From: Beijerinckiaceae bacterium
GTDB lineage: Bacteria > Pseudomonadota > Alphaproteobacteria > Rhizobiales > Beijerinckiaceae
Length of the DNA: 64,000 nucleotides
Direction: 5' to 3'
NCBI GenBank assembly: GCA_027531565.1
Contig: JAPZSB010000007.1
Location: 496,001-560,000 of the forward strand
The notes under the pieces are model-generated. The model saw only the letters and a program-made list of their open reading frames with translations. It searched no databases and was not told the DNA's origin. Both the position numbers and the translations under genes were made by a program. Below are positions 18,772 through 27,392 of this stretch, piece after piece. Every line of letters begins with the position of its first letter. Position 1 is the first letter of the stretch.

Positions 18772-19505
18772 CGGCCGGCCTCCTCCTTCGTCGCGGGCGT
18801 AAGCAGGGCCACGACGATCATTCCGGCCAGCGAACCGACGACAACGTGAACGGTACCGCCCTGCCAGCGCTGCACGGCAAGGCCGACCAGCCCGGCGACC
18901 AGCCAGCCGAGGCTGTCATTCCGCCCCTGCCAGAGGCGGGCGACCATGGCCGAGAAATAGATCGGCATGACGAGATCGACCCCGAAAGCGCGGCTGTCCT
19001 GGATCAGTCGGCCGGCGAGATAGCCGGGGATCGGGGCGACGATCCAGACCACCCAGAGCAGCAGGCCCGCGCCGATGAACATGCCGAGATCGCGACCACC
19101 CTCGGCGTAATAGCGCTGACCCGCGATGTAATTCGCATCGGTCAGCGTGAGCAGAGCACCATAGGCAATGACCGGATTGGCCGGGCCGAACCAGGGCCGG
19201 AAGGCTGCGCTCATCAGCAGGAGCCGGGCATTGACGGTCAACGTCACCAGCGCAATCGCCGTCAGGGCCGCACCGTTCCATTGCTCGGGCCAGAGGCCGA
19301 GCGCGACCAGCTGGGAGGCGCCGGCATAGACCAGTGCGTTCATGAGGCTCAGCTCGACCAGCGTGAGGCCCTTCTGGGCCGCAACAGCACCGACGGCAAG
19401 ACCGAAGATCGAGACCGGGAGGATCAGCGGAACCATCCAGCGGGCACCGGTGACAAGGCCCGCCCAGGTAAGGGTCGGGCGGGCAGGAGGAAGGACAGGA
19501 GACAT
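18768..19505 (-). CDS. azlC: AzlC family ABC-independent amino acid exporter, large subunit
   Basis: A 245-residue inner-membrane permease. Typical text is PLILPVSIFGLAVGAVAAQKG, LVELSLMNALVYAGASQLVA, LWPEQWNGAALTAIALVTLT and VNARLLLMSAAFRPWFG. AzlCD-type (LIV-E) pairs export branched-chain amino acids. It is translationally coupled to azlD and divergent from the phosphopantetheinyl transferase gene (77-base gap). Confidence 0.9.
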   Translation of the reverse strand: MSPVLPPARPTLTWAGLVTGARWMVPLILPVSIFGLAVGAVAAQKGLTLVELSLMNALVYAGASQLVALGLWPEQWNGAALTAIALVTLTVNARLLLMSAAFRPWFGPANPVIAYGALLTLTDANYIAGQRYYAEGGRDLGMFIGAGLLLWVVWIVAPIPGYLAGRLIQDSRAFGVDLVMPIYFSAMVARLWQGRNDSLGWLVAGLVGLAVQRWQGGTVHVVVGSLAGMIVVALLTPATKEEAGR

Positions 19506-19582
19506 CAGACCCTCGCATCCGGGCAGCCCGGGAGCGGGCGCCGGCGGATGAAGACCATGTTGGATTCGGCGACGACACTGGC

Positions 19583-20314
19583 ATGATCAGGCGCATGACA
19601 GCAAGCGAGTCGCCCCGCATCGATGAGGATGAATCCGCTTTCGACGCCGACTCCCTTGTCTGGCCGGATGCCGGGACCGCGCGCCGGCTCTGGCATTCCC
19701 GGGGTCATGTGGAGGCGATCCTCGGCCAGCAGGAGCTGCCTGCCCTTCCGCCCGCCCTGCCCGAAGAGGCACGCGGTGCGCGCGACCATGCCGATCCCGA
19801 AGGCTACCTCCTCCGGCGGCGCGCTGTCCGGGCGCTGGCGGCCGCCGTTCTCGATCAGGCACCGGAGGATTTCCGGATCACCCGATCGACCGCAGGCGCG
19901 CCTTGCCTCGCCGGCACGGATCTCCGGATCAGCTTTTCCGGACGAGCGCCCTACAGTGCCATCCTGATCGCGCGGAAGCCGGCGGGGATCGATCTCGAGG
20001 GGCTCATCCGCTCCGATGCCATTCCCTGGAAGGTTCTCCGCGAGGACGAGAGCCGACTGCTCAAGGCACTTCCGCCTGCACAGCAGGGCGAGGCCTTCAT
20101 CCGCCTGTGGTCGGCGAAGGAAGCCTATGCCAAGGCGCTCGGGCTGGGCTTCCTGCTGCCGCCGGAATGCCTGCAGGTCGAGCCTGGCGGGAAGGCCAGT
20201 TTCCTGCCGGCGCCGGGACAGGAGCCCCTGCCCGGCGGGATGATTCGGACCACCGGATGGCGGGCGGGTCCGGGCAAAACCGTGATCATCTCCCTCGCGC
20301 TATTGTCATCCTGA
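19583..20314 (+). CDS. 4'-phosphopantetheinyl transferase superfamily protein (Sfp-type)
   Basis: A 243-residue enzyme that would move the phosphopantetheine arm of CoA to a serine of carrier proteins. The two metal/CoA motifs are present: FSGRAPYSAILIARKPAGIDLE (GIDLE, about residues 130-140) and FIRLWSAKEAYAKALGLG (W-S-A-K-E-A-Y-x-K, about 173-190). The protein is long at the N-terminus, as in Sfp/EntD-type enzymes, rather than the short AcpS type. No polyketide or non-ribosomal peptide genes are in the window, so the target carrier protein is unknown. An in-frame ATG at 19595 is an alternative start; neither has a strong Shine-Dalgarno. Confidence 0.85.
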   Translation: MIRRMTASESPRIDEDESAFDADSLVWPDAGTARRLWHSRGHVEAILGQQELPALPPALPEEARGARDHADPEGYLLRRRAVRALAAAVLDQAPEDFRITRSTAGAPCLAGTDLRISFSGRAPYSAILIARKPAGIDLEGLIRSDAIPWKVLREDESRLLKALPPAQQGEAFIRLWSAKEAYAKALGLGFLLPPECLQVEPGGKASFLPAPGQEPLPGGMIRTTGWRAGPGKTVIISLALLSS

Positions 20315-20360
20315 CGACAATCGTTCATGGACTGCCAACGGTTGAAGAAAGAGTGCCGCC

Positions 20361-21107
20361 ATGGAATTCCTGACCCCCTACATCGTGCCGATCCTGCAGA
20401 TCATCTGGATCGACCTGCTGCTCTCCGGTGACAATGCGATCGTCATCGCGCTGGCCTGCCGGCAATTGCCGGAGAAGCAGCGCAAGATCGGGATGCTGCT
20501 CGGGGCGGGCACGGCTATCGGGCTGCGCATCATCTTCGCGATCTTCGTGACCTACCTCCTGCAGGTGCCGTTCCTGAAGGTGGTCGGCGGGCTGCTGCTG
20601 CTCTGGATCGGCGTGAAGCTGGCCGTGGGCGAGGATGACGGGGGCCACAATGTCGAATCGAGCGACAACATGTGGCGCGCTGTCCGGACCATCGCCATCG
20701 CCGACGCCGTGATGAGCCTCGACAATGTCATCGCGATCGCGGCGGCCGCGGGCGGCAATATCTGGCTCTTCATCTTCGGCCTGCTGCTCTCGATCCCGCT
20801 GATCATCTTCGGCTCGACCCTTCTCTCGACCATCATGGACCGATTCCCGATCATCATCTGGGCGGGTGCGGCCCTGCTGGGCTGGATCGCCGGGGAAATG
20901 ATCGTCTCGGACGGTTTCGTGATGGAATGGATGCGCAGCATCAACGCCAGCTTCATCACCTCGGGCACCGCATCGGACGGCCATGGCGGAACGGTCACGA
21001 TCACCAAGCCGATCACAGCCATCTTCTATGGCGCGGCCGCCGTCGGCGCCGCGATCGTCGTGGCGATCGGCTACGTCATGAAAAAGCGCGAGGCCCATGC
21101 GGGCTGA
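20361..21107 (+). CDS. TerC family membrane protein (YjbE-like)
   Basis: A 248-residue inner-membrane protein with about seven hydrophobic segments. The TerC signatures are IDLLLSGDNAIVIALACRQLP and VMSLDNVIAIAAAAGGN, each with an acidic residue in the membrane. TerC family members are associated with Mn2+ export or tellurite resistance; YjbE-type members resemble this one. No yybP-ykoY-type manganese riboswitch fits, because only 46 bases separate it from the preceding gene. A clear hairpin terminator follows at 21133-21159. Confidence 0.92.
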   Translation: MEFLTPYIVPILQIIWIDLLLSGDNAIVIALACRQLPEKQRKIGMLLGAGTAIGLRIIFAIFVTYLLQVPFLKVVGGLLLLWIGVKLAVGEDDGGHNVESSDNMWRAVRTIAIADAVMSLDNVIAIAAAAGGNIWLFIFGLLLSIPLIIFGSTLLSTIMDRFPIIIWAGAALLGWIAGEMIVSDGFVMEWMRSINASFITSGTASDGHGGTVTITKPITAIFYGAAAVGAAIVVAIGYVMKKREAHAG

Positions 21108-21132
21108 GCGCGGATTGCCGCACAGGGAATGC

Positions 21133-21159
21133 AAAAGGCCGCCCGAGGGCGGCCTTTTT
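21133..21159 (+). terminator. Bidirectional intrinsic terminator between terC and tRNA-His
   Basis: A GGCCGCCC / GGGCGGCC hairpin (21137-21144 with 21147-21154) is flanked by AAAA on the left and TTTTT on the right. It lies 25 bases after the terC-family stop and 25 bases from the 3' end of the convergent tRNA-His gene, so it can stop transcription from both sides. Confidence 0.92.
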
Positions 21160-21184
21160 GTTGGGCTTCACGATCCTGGAGAAA

Positions 21185-21261
21185 TGGTACAGTCGGGTGG
21201 ATTCGAACCACCGACCTTCGGTGCCACAAACCGACGCTCTAACCAACTGAGCTACGACTGC
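21185..21261 (-). tRNA. tRNA-His (GTG)
   Basis: The 77-base cloverleaf includes an encoded CCA end. Anticodon loop TTGTGGC gives anticodon GTG (His), on a TCGGT/ACCGA stem; T arm GGTGG-TTCGAAT-CCACC. The acceptor stem is 7 pairs with a G1:U72 pair, discriminator A73, and T at position -1. It therefore lacks the encoded G-1 and C73 found in most bacterial tRNA-His genes, a known feature of a large alphaproteobacterial group. Confidence 0.97.
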
Positions 21262-21366
21262 AGATCGGAGACAGCGTCCTATCCGCTCTTGATCAGGATT
21301 TCAAGGCACGAATTGCAGGGCCCGGCCGGAAGCCGGATTGCCGGTTCCGGCACCGAAGCGCCCGGC

Positions 21367-21395
21367 AAAAAGGGCGCCCCGAGGGGCGCCCTTTC
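21367..21395 (-). terminator. Intrinsic terminator downstream of the phasin gene
   Basis: A 10-base stem AGGGCGCCCC / GGGGCGCCCT (21371-21380 with 21383-21392) is followed on the minus strand by TTTTT (the A run at 21367-21371). It begins 27 bases after the phasin stop. Confidence 0.92.
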
Positions 21396-21421
21396 AAATG
21401 TCCGGCGAGGCTTCGCCGTGT

Positions 21422-21979
21422 TCAGCGCTTGAACGGCAGGACGATCGAGGCCTTCACCGGCTCGACGACATCCGTCGCCACTTTCTTCGCCAGTTCGGCC
21501 AGGCTCTTCGTGTTGGTCTGGATGGCTTCCACCTGGACCTTCGCGAAATCCTGCTGCAGCTTCACCGCATCGGCGAGCGTCTTGGCACCGAACAGGGCCT
21601 GGAGATGATCGAAACCGGCCGTGGTCTGGGCGCGGAACAGTTCAAACACCTTGGCATTGAATTCGCGCGTGCCGGCCTGGGCCGCGGTCATGCTTTCCTC
21701 AAGCTTGCCGGTGGCCACTTCGGCATTGCCCTTCAGCGTGGTGTACTGCGTGCGGAGCTGCTCGATGGCCTTTTCGGCCTGCGCGCGGAAATTCTCCTGC
21801 ATGTCGGCGAACGGCTTGATTTCAGCGAAGGGCTTCATCTCGGCAAACGGCTTCATCATTTCGGTCGCGGCCGAAACGACGGCTTCCGTGTTGGCCTTGG
21901 TGGTTTCGACGACCTGCTCGACAGCAGCTTCGATCGAGGCCGGGGTGGCGGCGGGGGCGGTCTTCTTGACTACAGCCAT
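21422..21979 (-). CDS. Phasin family protein (PhaP-like)
   Basis: A 185-residue, Ala/Glu/Lys-rich helical protein with the phasin_2-type core: AEKAIEQLRTQYTTLKGNAE, FNAKVFELFRAQTTAGFDHL, and LFGAKTLADAVKLQQDFAK. Phasins bind the surface of polyhydroxyalkanoate granules. Start ATG 21979 follows AGGAG with 6-base spacing; the codons before it are leader. Residues 43-59 hold three successive KPFAE/KPFAD units. Transcription probably starts about 83 bases upstream from a good sigma-70-type promoter that carries two palindromes resembling PhaR sites, and ends at the hairpin at 21367-21395. Confidence 0.92.
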   Translation of the reverse strand: MAVVKKTAPAATPASIEAAVEQVVETTKANTEAVVSAATEMMKPFAEMKPFAEIKPFADMQENFRAQAEKAIEQLRTQYTTLKGNAEVATGKLEESMTAAQAGTREFNAKVFELFRAQTTAGFDHLQALFGAKTLADAVKLQQDFAKVQVEAIQTNTKSLAELAKKVATDVVEPVKASIVLPFKR

Positions 21980-22068
21980 GGTAAACTCCTGAATCTGGAC
22001 TCGATGCCGTGGCACCGATGCGGCAAGGTGAAGGGAACGCGGAACACGACCCTGAAGATGACGGTACC

Positions 22069-22117
22069 CTTATAGCCCAGTTTATGTTGCGCTGCAACAA
22101 TTTTGTGCGGCGCACAA
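22069..22117 (-). promoter_or_regulatory. Phasin promoter with two TGC-N3-GCA palindromes (candidate PhaR operators)
   Basis: On the minus strand a -35 TTGCAG (22092-22097) and -10 TATAAG (22069-22074) are separated by exactly 17 bases. The -35 lies inside the palindrome TGTTGC-GCT-GCAACA (22085-22099). A second palindrome, TTGTGC-GGC-GCACAA (22103-22117), lies immediately upstream. Both share the core TGC-N3-GCA, which matches the TGC-rich operators recognised by PhaR, the PHA-responsive repressor of phasin genes. PhaR binding is inference. Confidence 0.75.
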
Positions 22118-22194
22118 TTTCTGGAAATCTCCTCCCCGCCGGTGCCAAGGCGGCTTGACCTGCCGGGACGAGCATGGCAGAGGCACAACCCCGT

Positions 22195-22269
<75 letters not shown>

Positions 22270-22320
22270 GTGGTTCCCATCCCGACCGTTTGCCACGCCG
22301 AGGTCTGGTTCCCGGCGCCG

Positions 22321-23298
22321 TCAGGTAGCGCCATAGAGCCAGGTCGCAACCTGATAGAGCATCGGCAGCCCGATCAGCATGTTGAAGGGGAAGGTGACGC
22401 CCAGCGACGCCGTGAGATAGATGCCGGGATTGGCCTCGGGCAAGGCGGCCCGGCAGGCTGCCGGTGCATCGATATACGAGGCGGAGGCCGCGATCGCGCC
22501 GAGGACGAAGGCACCACCCAGTTCCAGACCGGCCAGCTTGCCGAGGAGCACGCCCGCCACGCCCCAGACGATCGGCGAGAGAATGGCGAAAGCCGTCATG
22601 AACCGACCGACCCCGGCATAGGCCCGGATGTGCCGGGAGGCGGTCATGCCCATTTCCAGCAGGAAGAGCATCAGGATGCCCCGGAAGAGATGCTCGTAGA
22701 ACGGCGCGATCTGGCCCCATTGCGCATCATTGGCGAGGAAACCGATGGTCATCCCCCCGGTCAGCAGCAGGATGCCCCGGCCGCGAAGCGTATCGGCCAC
22801 GATGGCGCCGAGCCGGCCCGCCTGCGATTCCCGGCCCTTGGCAACCCGCGCGATGAGCAGCGCGACGATGACGCCCCATTCCATCAGCGCCACGATCGCA
22901 CTGACATAGCCCTCGGCCGGATTGCCCATCGTCCGGGTGAAGGTCAGCGCCGCGAAGAACGTTACCGAGGAGACCGAGCCGTAATGCGCAGCAATGGCGG
23001 CGGCATTGGCGATATCGAACCGGCCGAACCGCCGGAGGATGCCATAGCTCACGATCGGGATGGCGAGGGTCAGCGCCGCCGCGACCGCAAAGACCCCGAG
23101 CAGCGCCCCGGGTTCCGCCCGGGCCAGTTCGCGCCCGCCGGTCAGCCCGATCGAGAAGAGCAGGTAGATCGAGATGAGTTTCAGGACCGGCTCGGGCAAC
23201 TCGAGTTCGGAGCGGATGAACCCGGCGACAAGGCCGAGAACGAAGGCCAGCACGATCGGCGAGAGAAGGTTGGTGAGAAGCAGGTCAAATCCCGGCAT
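22321..23298 (-). CDS. SbtA-type sodium-dependent bicarbonate transport family permease
   Basis: A 325-residue inner-membrane protein with about ten hydrophobic segments, matching the DUF897/SbtA family: NLLSPIVLAFVLGLVAGFIR, LKLISIYLLFSIGLTGGREL, AAAIAAHYGSVSSVTFFAAL, AYAGVGRFMTAFAILSPIVW and GAIAASASYIDAPAACRAAL. Cyanobacterial SbtA is a high-affinity Na+/HCO3- symporter; many heterotrophic bacteria carry relatives with unproven substrates. No SbtB-like PII gene is adjacent. It is divergent from a LysR regulator across a 107-base region with inverted repeats, so it is probably that regulator's target. Confidence 0.87.
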   Translation of the reverse strand: MPGFDLLLTNLLSPIVLAFVLGLVAGFIRSELELPEPVLKLISIYLLFSIGLTGGRELARAEPGALLGVFAVAAALTLAIPIVSYGILRRFGRFDIANAAAIAAHYGSVSSVTFFAALTFTRTMGNPAEGYVSAIVALMEWGVIVALLIARVAKGRESQAGRLGAIVADTLRGRGILLLTGGMTIGFLANDAQWGQIAPFYEHLFRGILMLFLLEMGMTASRHIRAYAGVGRFMTAFAILSPIVWGVAGVLLGKLAGLELGGAFVLGAIAASASYIDAPAACRAALPEANPGIYLTASLGVTFPFNMLIGLPMLYQVATWLYGAT

Positions 23299-23318
23299 GG
23301 TCGCCCCCAGTTGGCATG

Positions 23319-23397
23319 ATGACGGGCGTCGTCATGGCAGGGACCCATTGATGATTGAAATTCATTTCCTAGGTTGTTGCCATTGCATTCATCAATG
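23319..23397. promoter_or_regulatory. Inverted repeats in the LysR / SbtA intergenic region
   Basis: Two dyads fill the 107-base divergent gap. ATGACG (23319-23324) pairs with CGTCAT (23330-23335) across 5 bases. CATTGATGA (23346-23354) pairs perfectly with TCATCAATG (23389-23397) across 34 bases. LysR-type regulators normally bind two such sites between themselves and the divergent target, so these are candidate recognition and activation sites. Confidence 0.55.
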
Positions 23398-23405
23398 ACA
23401 GGTCC

Positions 23406-24290
23406 ATGCCCCGTTCCTCCGCGACACCGAACCAGAGCCAGCTTGACCTCGACCTTGTGCGCACTTTCGTGACCATAGCGGAGGTCGGCGGAATGACGCG
23501 GGCAAGCGAGCGCCTTCTCCGCTCCCAATCCGCGATCTCGCTGCAGCTCAAGCGGCTGGAGGCCCGGATCGGCCACCGGCTGTTCGACAGGACGCCACGT
23601 TCGTTGCGCCTGACGCTGGAGGGCGAGCGCCTGCTGCCGGAGGCGCGGGCCTTGCTTGCGCTCCATGATTCCATCCTCCAGCGCAACGTGGATGCGCCGG
23701 TCGAGGGGGTGATCCGGCTGGGCACACCGGAGGATTTCGCGACGACGCATCTGCCGCTGGTCCTGTCCCGCTTCGCCCGGAACCATCCGCGGCTGACACT
23801 TGAAGTGACCTGCGACCTCACGCTGAACCTGCTCGACCGGTTCCGGGAGGGCGAGTTCGACATCGTGCTTGCCAAGCGGGAAATCGGCCGGACCTCCGAT
23901 GGCGTGCGCGTCTGGCGGGAACCGCTGGTCTGGGTGGCGGCGGAGGATTTCATCCCGCCGCTCGAGGGGCGGCTCCCGCTGGTCGTCTCTCCCGCGCCGT
24001 GCGTCTATCGCAAGCGGGCGACGGAATCGCTCGACCGGGCAGGCCGGACCTGGCGGATTGCCTATACCTGCGGGTCGCTCGCGGGAACGCTGGCGGCCGT
24101 GAAGGCCGCTCTGGGCGTTGCCGTCCTTCCGAAGGACATGGTGCCCGCCGGATTCCGCATTCTCGAGGACAGCCCCTTGCCGGACCTGCGGGATACCGAG
24201 ATTGCGCTGCTCACAGCCCCCACGCACAACCGGGCGGTGCACCGGCTGGCGGAACATATTGTCCGGAGCCTCGAACGCCGTCTGGTTTGA
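23406..24290 (+). CDS. LysR family transcriptional regulator
   Basis: A 294-residue LysR-type regulator. The N-terminal helix-turn-helix is clear: LDLDLVRTFVTIAEVGGMTR, ASERLLRSQSAISLQLKRLE and RIGHRLFDRTPRSLRLTLEG (about residues 12-75). The effector domain follows (GVIRLGTPEDFATTHLPLVL from about residue 100). The divergent SbtA-type permease is the likely target. It is convergent with the RND efflux operon with a 12-base gap. An effector cannot be predicted. Confidence 0.93.
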   Translation: MPRSSATPNQSQLDLDLVRTFVTIAEVGGMTRASERLLRSQSAISLQLKRLEARIGHRLFDRTPRSLRLTLEGERLLPEARALLALHDSILQRNVDAPVEGVIRLGTPEDFATTHLPLVLSRFARNHPRLTLEVTCDLTLNLLDRFREGEFDIVLAKREIGRTSDGVRVWREPLVWVAAEDFIPPLEGRLPLVVSPAPCVYRKRATESLDRAGRTWRIAYTCGSLAGTLAAVKAALGVAVLPKDMVPAGFRILEDSPLPDLRDTEIALLTAPTHNRAVHRLAEHIVRSLERRLV

Positions 24291-24302
24291 GCGCGGAGGC
24301 GC

Positions 24303-27300
24303 TCAGGCCTGCGGAGCGGTGCCCGCTTCATTCGTCGCCACTTCAGGCCTGCGGCGGGCCATCCGGTCGAAGGCGAGATAGATGGCCGGCGTGGTGTAGA
24401 GCGTCAGGACCTGCGAGACGAAGAGCCCGCCGAGAATGGTCAAGCCCAGCGGGCGGCGCAACTCGGCACCGGGCCCCTCCCCGAAAGCCAGCGGCAACGC
24501 ACCCAGCATCGCCGCAAGCGTGGTCATCAGGATGGGGCGGAAACGCTCGCGGGCCGCCCTGACCACGGCCTCTCGGGTGCCGAGCCCCAGATGGCGCTGG
24601 GCGTGCAGGGCATGATCCACGAGCATGATCCCGTTCTTCTTCACGATGCCGATCAGCAGGATGATGCCGATCATGGCGACGAGGGTCAGATCCTGCCCGC
24701 TGACTTTCAGCGCGAGCAGGGCACCCAGACCTGCGGAGGGCAAGGTCGAGAGGATCGTCAGCGGGTGGATCAGGCTCTCATAGAGGATCCCGAGCAGGAT
24801 ATAGATCGCCAGCAGGGCGGCAAGGATCAGCACGGCCTGGCTGTTGGCGCTGCGGTTGAAGGCTGCCGCATCCCCGGCAAACTCGGCCTGCACCGCTTCC
24901 GGCAGGCGCATGTCGGCCACGGCACGGCGGATGGCCTGCGTGGCCTCGCCGAGGGAAGCGCCCGGTGCGAGGCCGAAACTGACCGTGACCGCGGCGAACT
25001 GCCCCTGATGATTGACCGCCAGCGGTGTGACCGAACGGGCATGGGTGACGAGGCTGGCCAGAGGCACCTGCTTCCCGCCGGAAGCCGGGACATAGATGCG
25101 CTGGAGATCGACGATGTCGCTGCCCTCGCCTTTCGCCACCGAAAGCACCGCGCGATACTGGTTGCGCTCGCCGTAGATGGTCACGATCTGCCGTTGCGAG
25201 AACGCGTTGTTGAGCGCCGTGCCGATGCTGGCAATGGTGACGCCGAGCCGAGCGGCCATGTCACGGTCGATCCGGATATCGAACTGGAGGCCGCCCTCCT
25301 CCTGGTCGGTCGAGACATCGGTGACGTTCGGCACGCTGCGAATGCGCTGCACAACACGCGGCGTCACCTCACGCAGGGCAGCGAGATCCGGGCTCCACAG
25401 GGTGAACTGGTAATCCGACTTGCCCTGCCGCGCACCGACGCGGACATCCTGCGTGGCCACGAGGAAAACCGAAAGGCCGGCGATCCTCGACAGGCTCATC
25501 CGCAGCCGGCCGACCACGCGCTGCGCGCTCATCCGGCGTTCGGCCAGCGGCTTCAGCGCCACGAAGAACCGACCATTGTTGACGGTGCCGGAGCCACCAC
25601 CAAGGAAAGAGCCGACATGGGCGACGGCGGGATCGGCCATCAGCACGGCCGCCGCCCGCTCCTGCAACTGGCGCATCTGGTCGAAGGACACGTCGGGAGC
25701 AGCCTCGCTCCAGCCGAAAAGAAGGCCGTTATCGTCCTGCGGGAAGAAGCCCTTGGGAATCACGGTGAAGAGATAGACGGTCAGGGCGATGGCGCCGAGG
25801 GTCAGGCCGATCATCAGCCAGAGCCGTTGCAGGGCCCAGTCCAGCGACCGGGAATAGACCGAAATGATCGCCGCGAGGCCGGCATTGACCCGGCGTTCGA
25901 ACCGTCCCGGCGGCCGGGCGGCGAGATAGCGCCCGCACAGCATCGGGGTGACGGAAAGGGCGACGAGCGTGGAAACGAGAATCGCGAAGGCGACGGTAAC
26001 GGCGAATTCCTGGAAGAATTTTCCGACGATGCCGCCGATGAAGAAAAGCGGCATGAAGGCCGCAACGAGGCTCAGGCTGATCGAGATCACCGTGAAGGCG
26101 ATGGCGCCCGCCCCCTCGATGGCGGCACGGACCGGCGAAAGCCCGCGCTCGATCCGTTCGATCACGCTCTCGATAACCACGATCGCATCATCGACGACGA
26201 AGCCGACACTGATCGCCAGGGCCATCAGCGAGAGATTGTTGAGGCTGAACCCCATCGCCCACATGCCGAGAAAGGTGCCGGCAAAGGCAAGCGGGATGGT
26301 CACGCCGGCGGCGAGGGTCGGGACGATGCGGCCGAAGAAGAGGAAGACGACCACCATGACCAGTCCGACCGAAAGCAGCAGCGTGAACTGCATGTCCTCG
26401 AGGCTGGCGCGGATCGTGGTCGTCCGGTCGGACATGATGTCGATGCGGATATCCGCCGGGAGCCAGCGCGAGAGTTCGGGCAACAGCGTCCGGATCCGGC
26501 CGACCGTCTCGACGACATTCGCGTTGGCGGCGCGGGTGATGCTGATGATGACGGCGGGCCTGCCGTCATAGCTGCCGGCCGACAGCGTGTTGCGGACGCC
26601 ATCATAGACCCGGGCGATATCCGTGAGGCGCATCACCCGGCCATTCGCGGCGCGGATCACCAGCTGGCGGTAATCCTCGGCACTCCGGAGCTGGGCGTTG
26701 AGAGCGATGACCTCGCTCTGCTGCCGGCCCTCGAAGGCCCCGAGCGGCCCGAGGGCATTGGCGCCGACAACGGCCAGCCGGACCTGCTCGAGCGTAAGCC
26801 CGGCCTGCGCGATCGCGGCGGGGTCGAACTCGATCCGGACGGCAGGCTGCTCGGCCCCGCTGACATTGACATCGGCCACGCCGTCGATCTGCGACAGGCG
26901 CTGGACCAGCACCGAATCAGCTGCGTCATAGATCGCGCTGTTCGGCAGGGTCGGCGAGGTCAGCGCCAGGACAAGGATCGGCTGAGCGGCGGGGTTGGCC
27001 TTCCGGAAGCGCGGCAGCGAAGGCATGTCCGAGGGAAGATCCGCCATGGCACCGTTGATGGCGGCCTGCACATCCTGCGCGGCCTTGTCGACCTTGCGGG
27101 CGAGATCGAACTGGACGGCGATGCTGGTATTGCCCTGTGTCGAGGTCGAGGTGATCTCGGTGACGCCGGCAATCGCGCCGAGGCGGCGTTCGAGCGGCGC
27201 GGCCACGGTGGCCGCCATGGTTTCCGGGTCGGCGCCCGGGCGGCTCGCCGAGACGCGGATGGTCGGCAAATCGACCGAGGGCAGGCTGGCGACCGGCAAT

Positions 27301-27392
27301 TCCCGATAGGTCGCAAAGCCGAAGATCAGCAGCCCCATCGCGAGCAGCGAGGTACCGACCGGCCGCCGGATGAAGGGCGCGCAGAGATTCAT
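24303..27392 (-). CDS. mdtC: RND efflux permease, MdtC-like
   Basis: A 1029-residue inner-membrane drug/proton antiporter of the HAE-RND family. It starts MNLCAPFIRRPVGTSLLAMG, has the two large periplasmic loops, and carries the proton-relay acidic pair in SVGFVVDDAIVVIESVIERI plus the later lysine in IGIVKKNGIMLVDHALHA. It is the last gene of the operon and overlaps the preceding permease gene by 4 bases. In Escherichia coli MdtB and MdtC form a mixed trimer; two consecutive permeases with one adaptor fit that scheme. Which copy is B and which is C follows operon order. Confidence 0.93.
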   Translation of the reverse strand: MNLCAPFIRRPVGTSLLAMGLLIFGFATYRELPVASLPSVDLPTIRVSASRPGADPETMAATVAAPLERRLGAIAGVTEITSTSTQGNTSIAVQFDLARKVDKAAQDVQAAINGAMADLPSDMPSLPRFRKANPAAQPILVLALTSPTLPNSAIYDAADSVLVQRLSQIDGVADVNVSGAEQPAVRIEFDPAAIAQAGLTLEQVRLAVVGANALGPLGAFEGRQQSEVIALNAQLRSAEDYRQLVIRAANGRVMRLTDIARVYDGVRNTLSAGSYDGRPAVIISITRAANANVVETVGRIRTLLPELSRWLPADIRIDIMSDRTTTIRASLEDMQFTLLLSVGLVMVVVFLFFGRIVPTLAAGVTIPLAFAGTFLGMWAMGFSLNNLSLMALAISVGFVVDDAIVVIESVIERIERGLSPVRAAIEGAGAIAFTVISISLSLVAAFMPLFFIGGIVGKFFQEFAVTVAFAILVSTLVALSVTPMLCGRYLAARPPGRFERRVNAGLAAIISVYSRSLDWALQRLWLMIGLTLGAIALTVYLFTVIPKGFFPQDDNGLLFGWSEAAPDVSFDQMRQLQERAAAVLMADPAVAHVGSFLGGGSGTVNNGRFFVALKPLAERRMSAQRVVGRLRMSLSRIAGLSVFLVATQDVRVGARQGKSDYQFTLWSPDLAALREVTPRVVQRIRSVPNVTDVSTDQEEGGLQFDIRIDRDMAARLGVTIASIGTALNNAFSQRQIVTIYGERNQYRAVLSVAKGEGSDIVDLQRIYVPASGGKQVPLASLVTHARSVTPLAVNHQGQFAAVTVSFGLAPGASLGEATQAIRRAVADMRLPEAVQAEFAGDAAAFNRSANSQAVLILAALLAIYILLGILYESLIHPLTILSTLPSAGLGALLALKVSGQDLTLVAMIGIILLIGIVKKNGIMLVDHALHAQRHLGLGTREAVVRAARERFRPILMTTLAAMLGALPLAFGEGPGAELRRPLGLTILGGLFVSQVLTLYTTPAIYLAFDRMARRRPEVATNEAGTAPQA

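Noticed and set aside
20315-20360. yybP-ykoY manganese riboswitch before the TerC-family gene
   Set aside because: Only 46 bases separate the genes, too little for this riboswitch, and no matching stems were seen.
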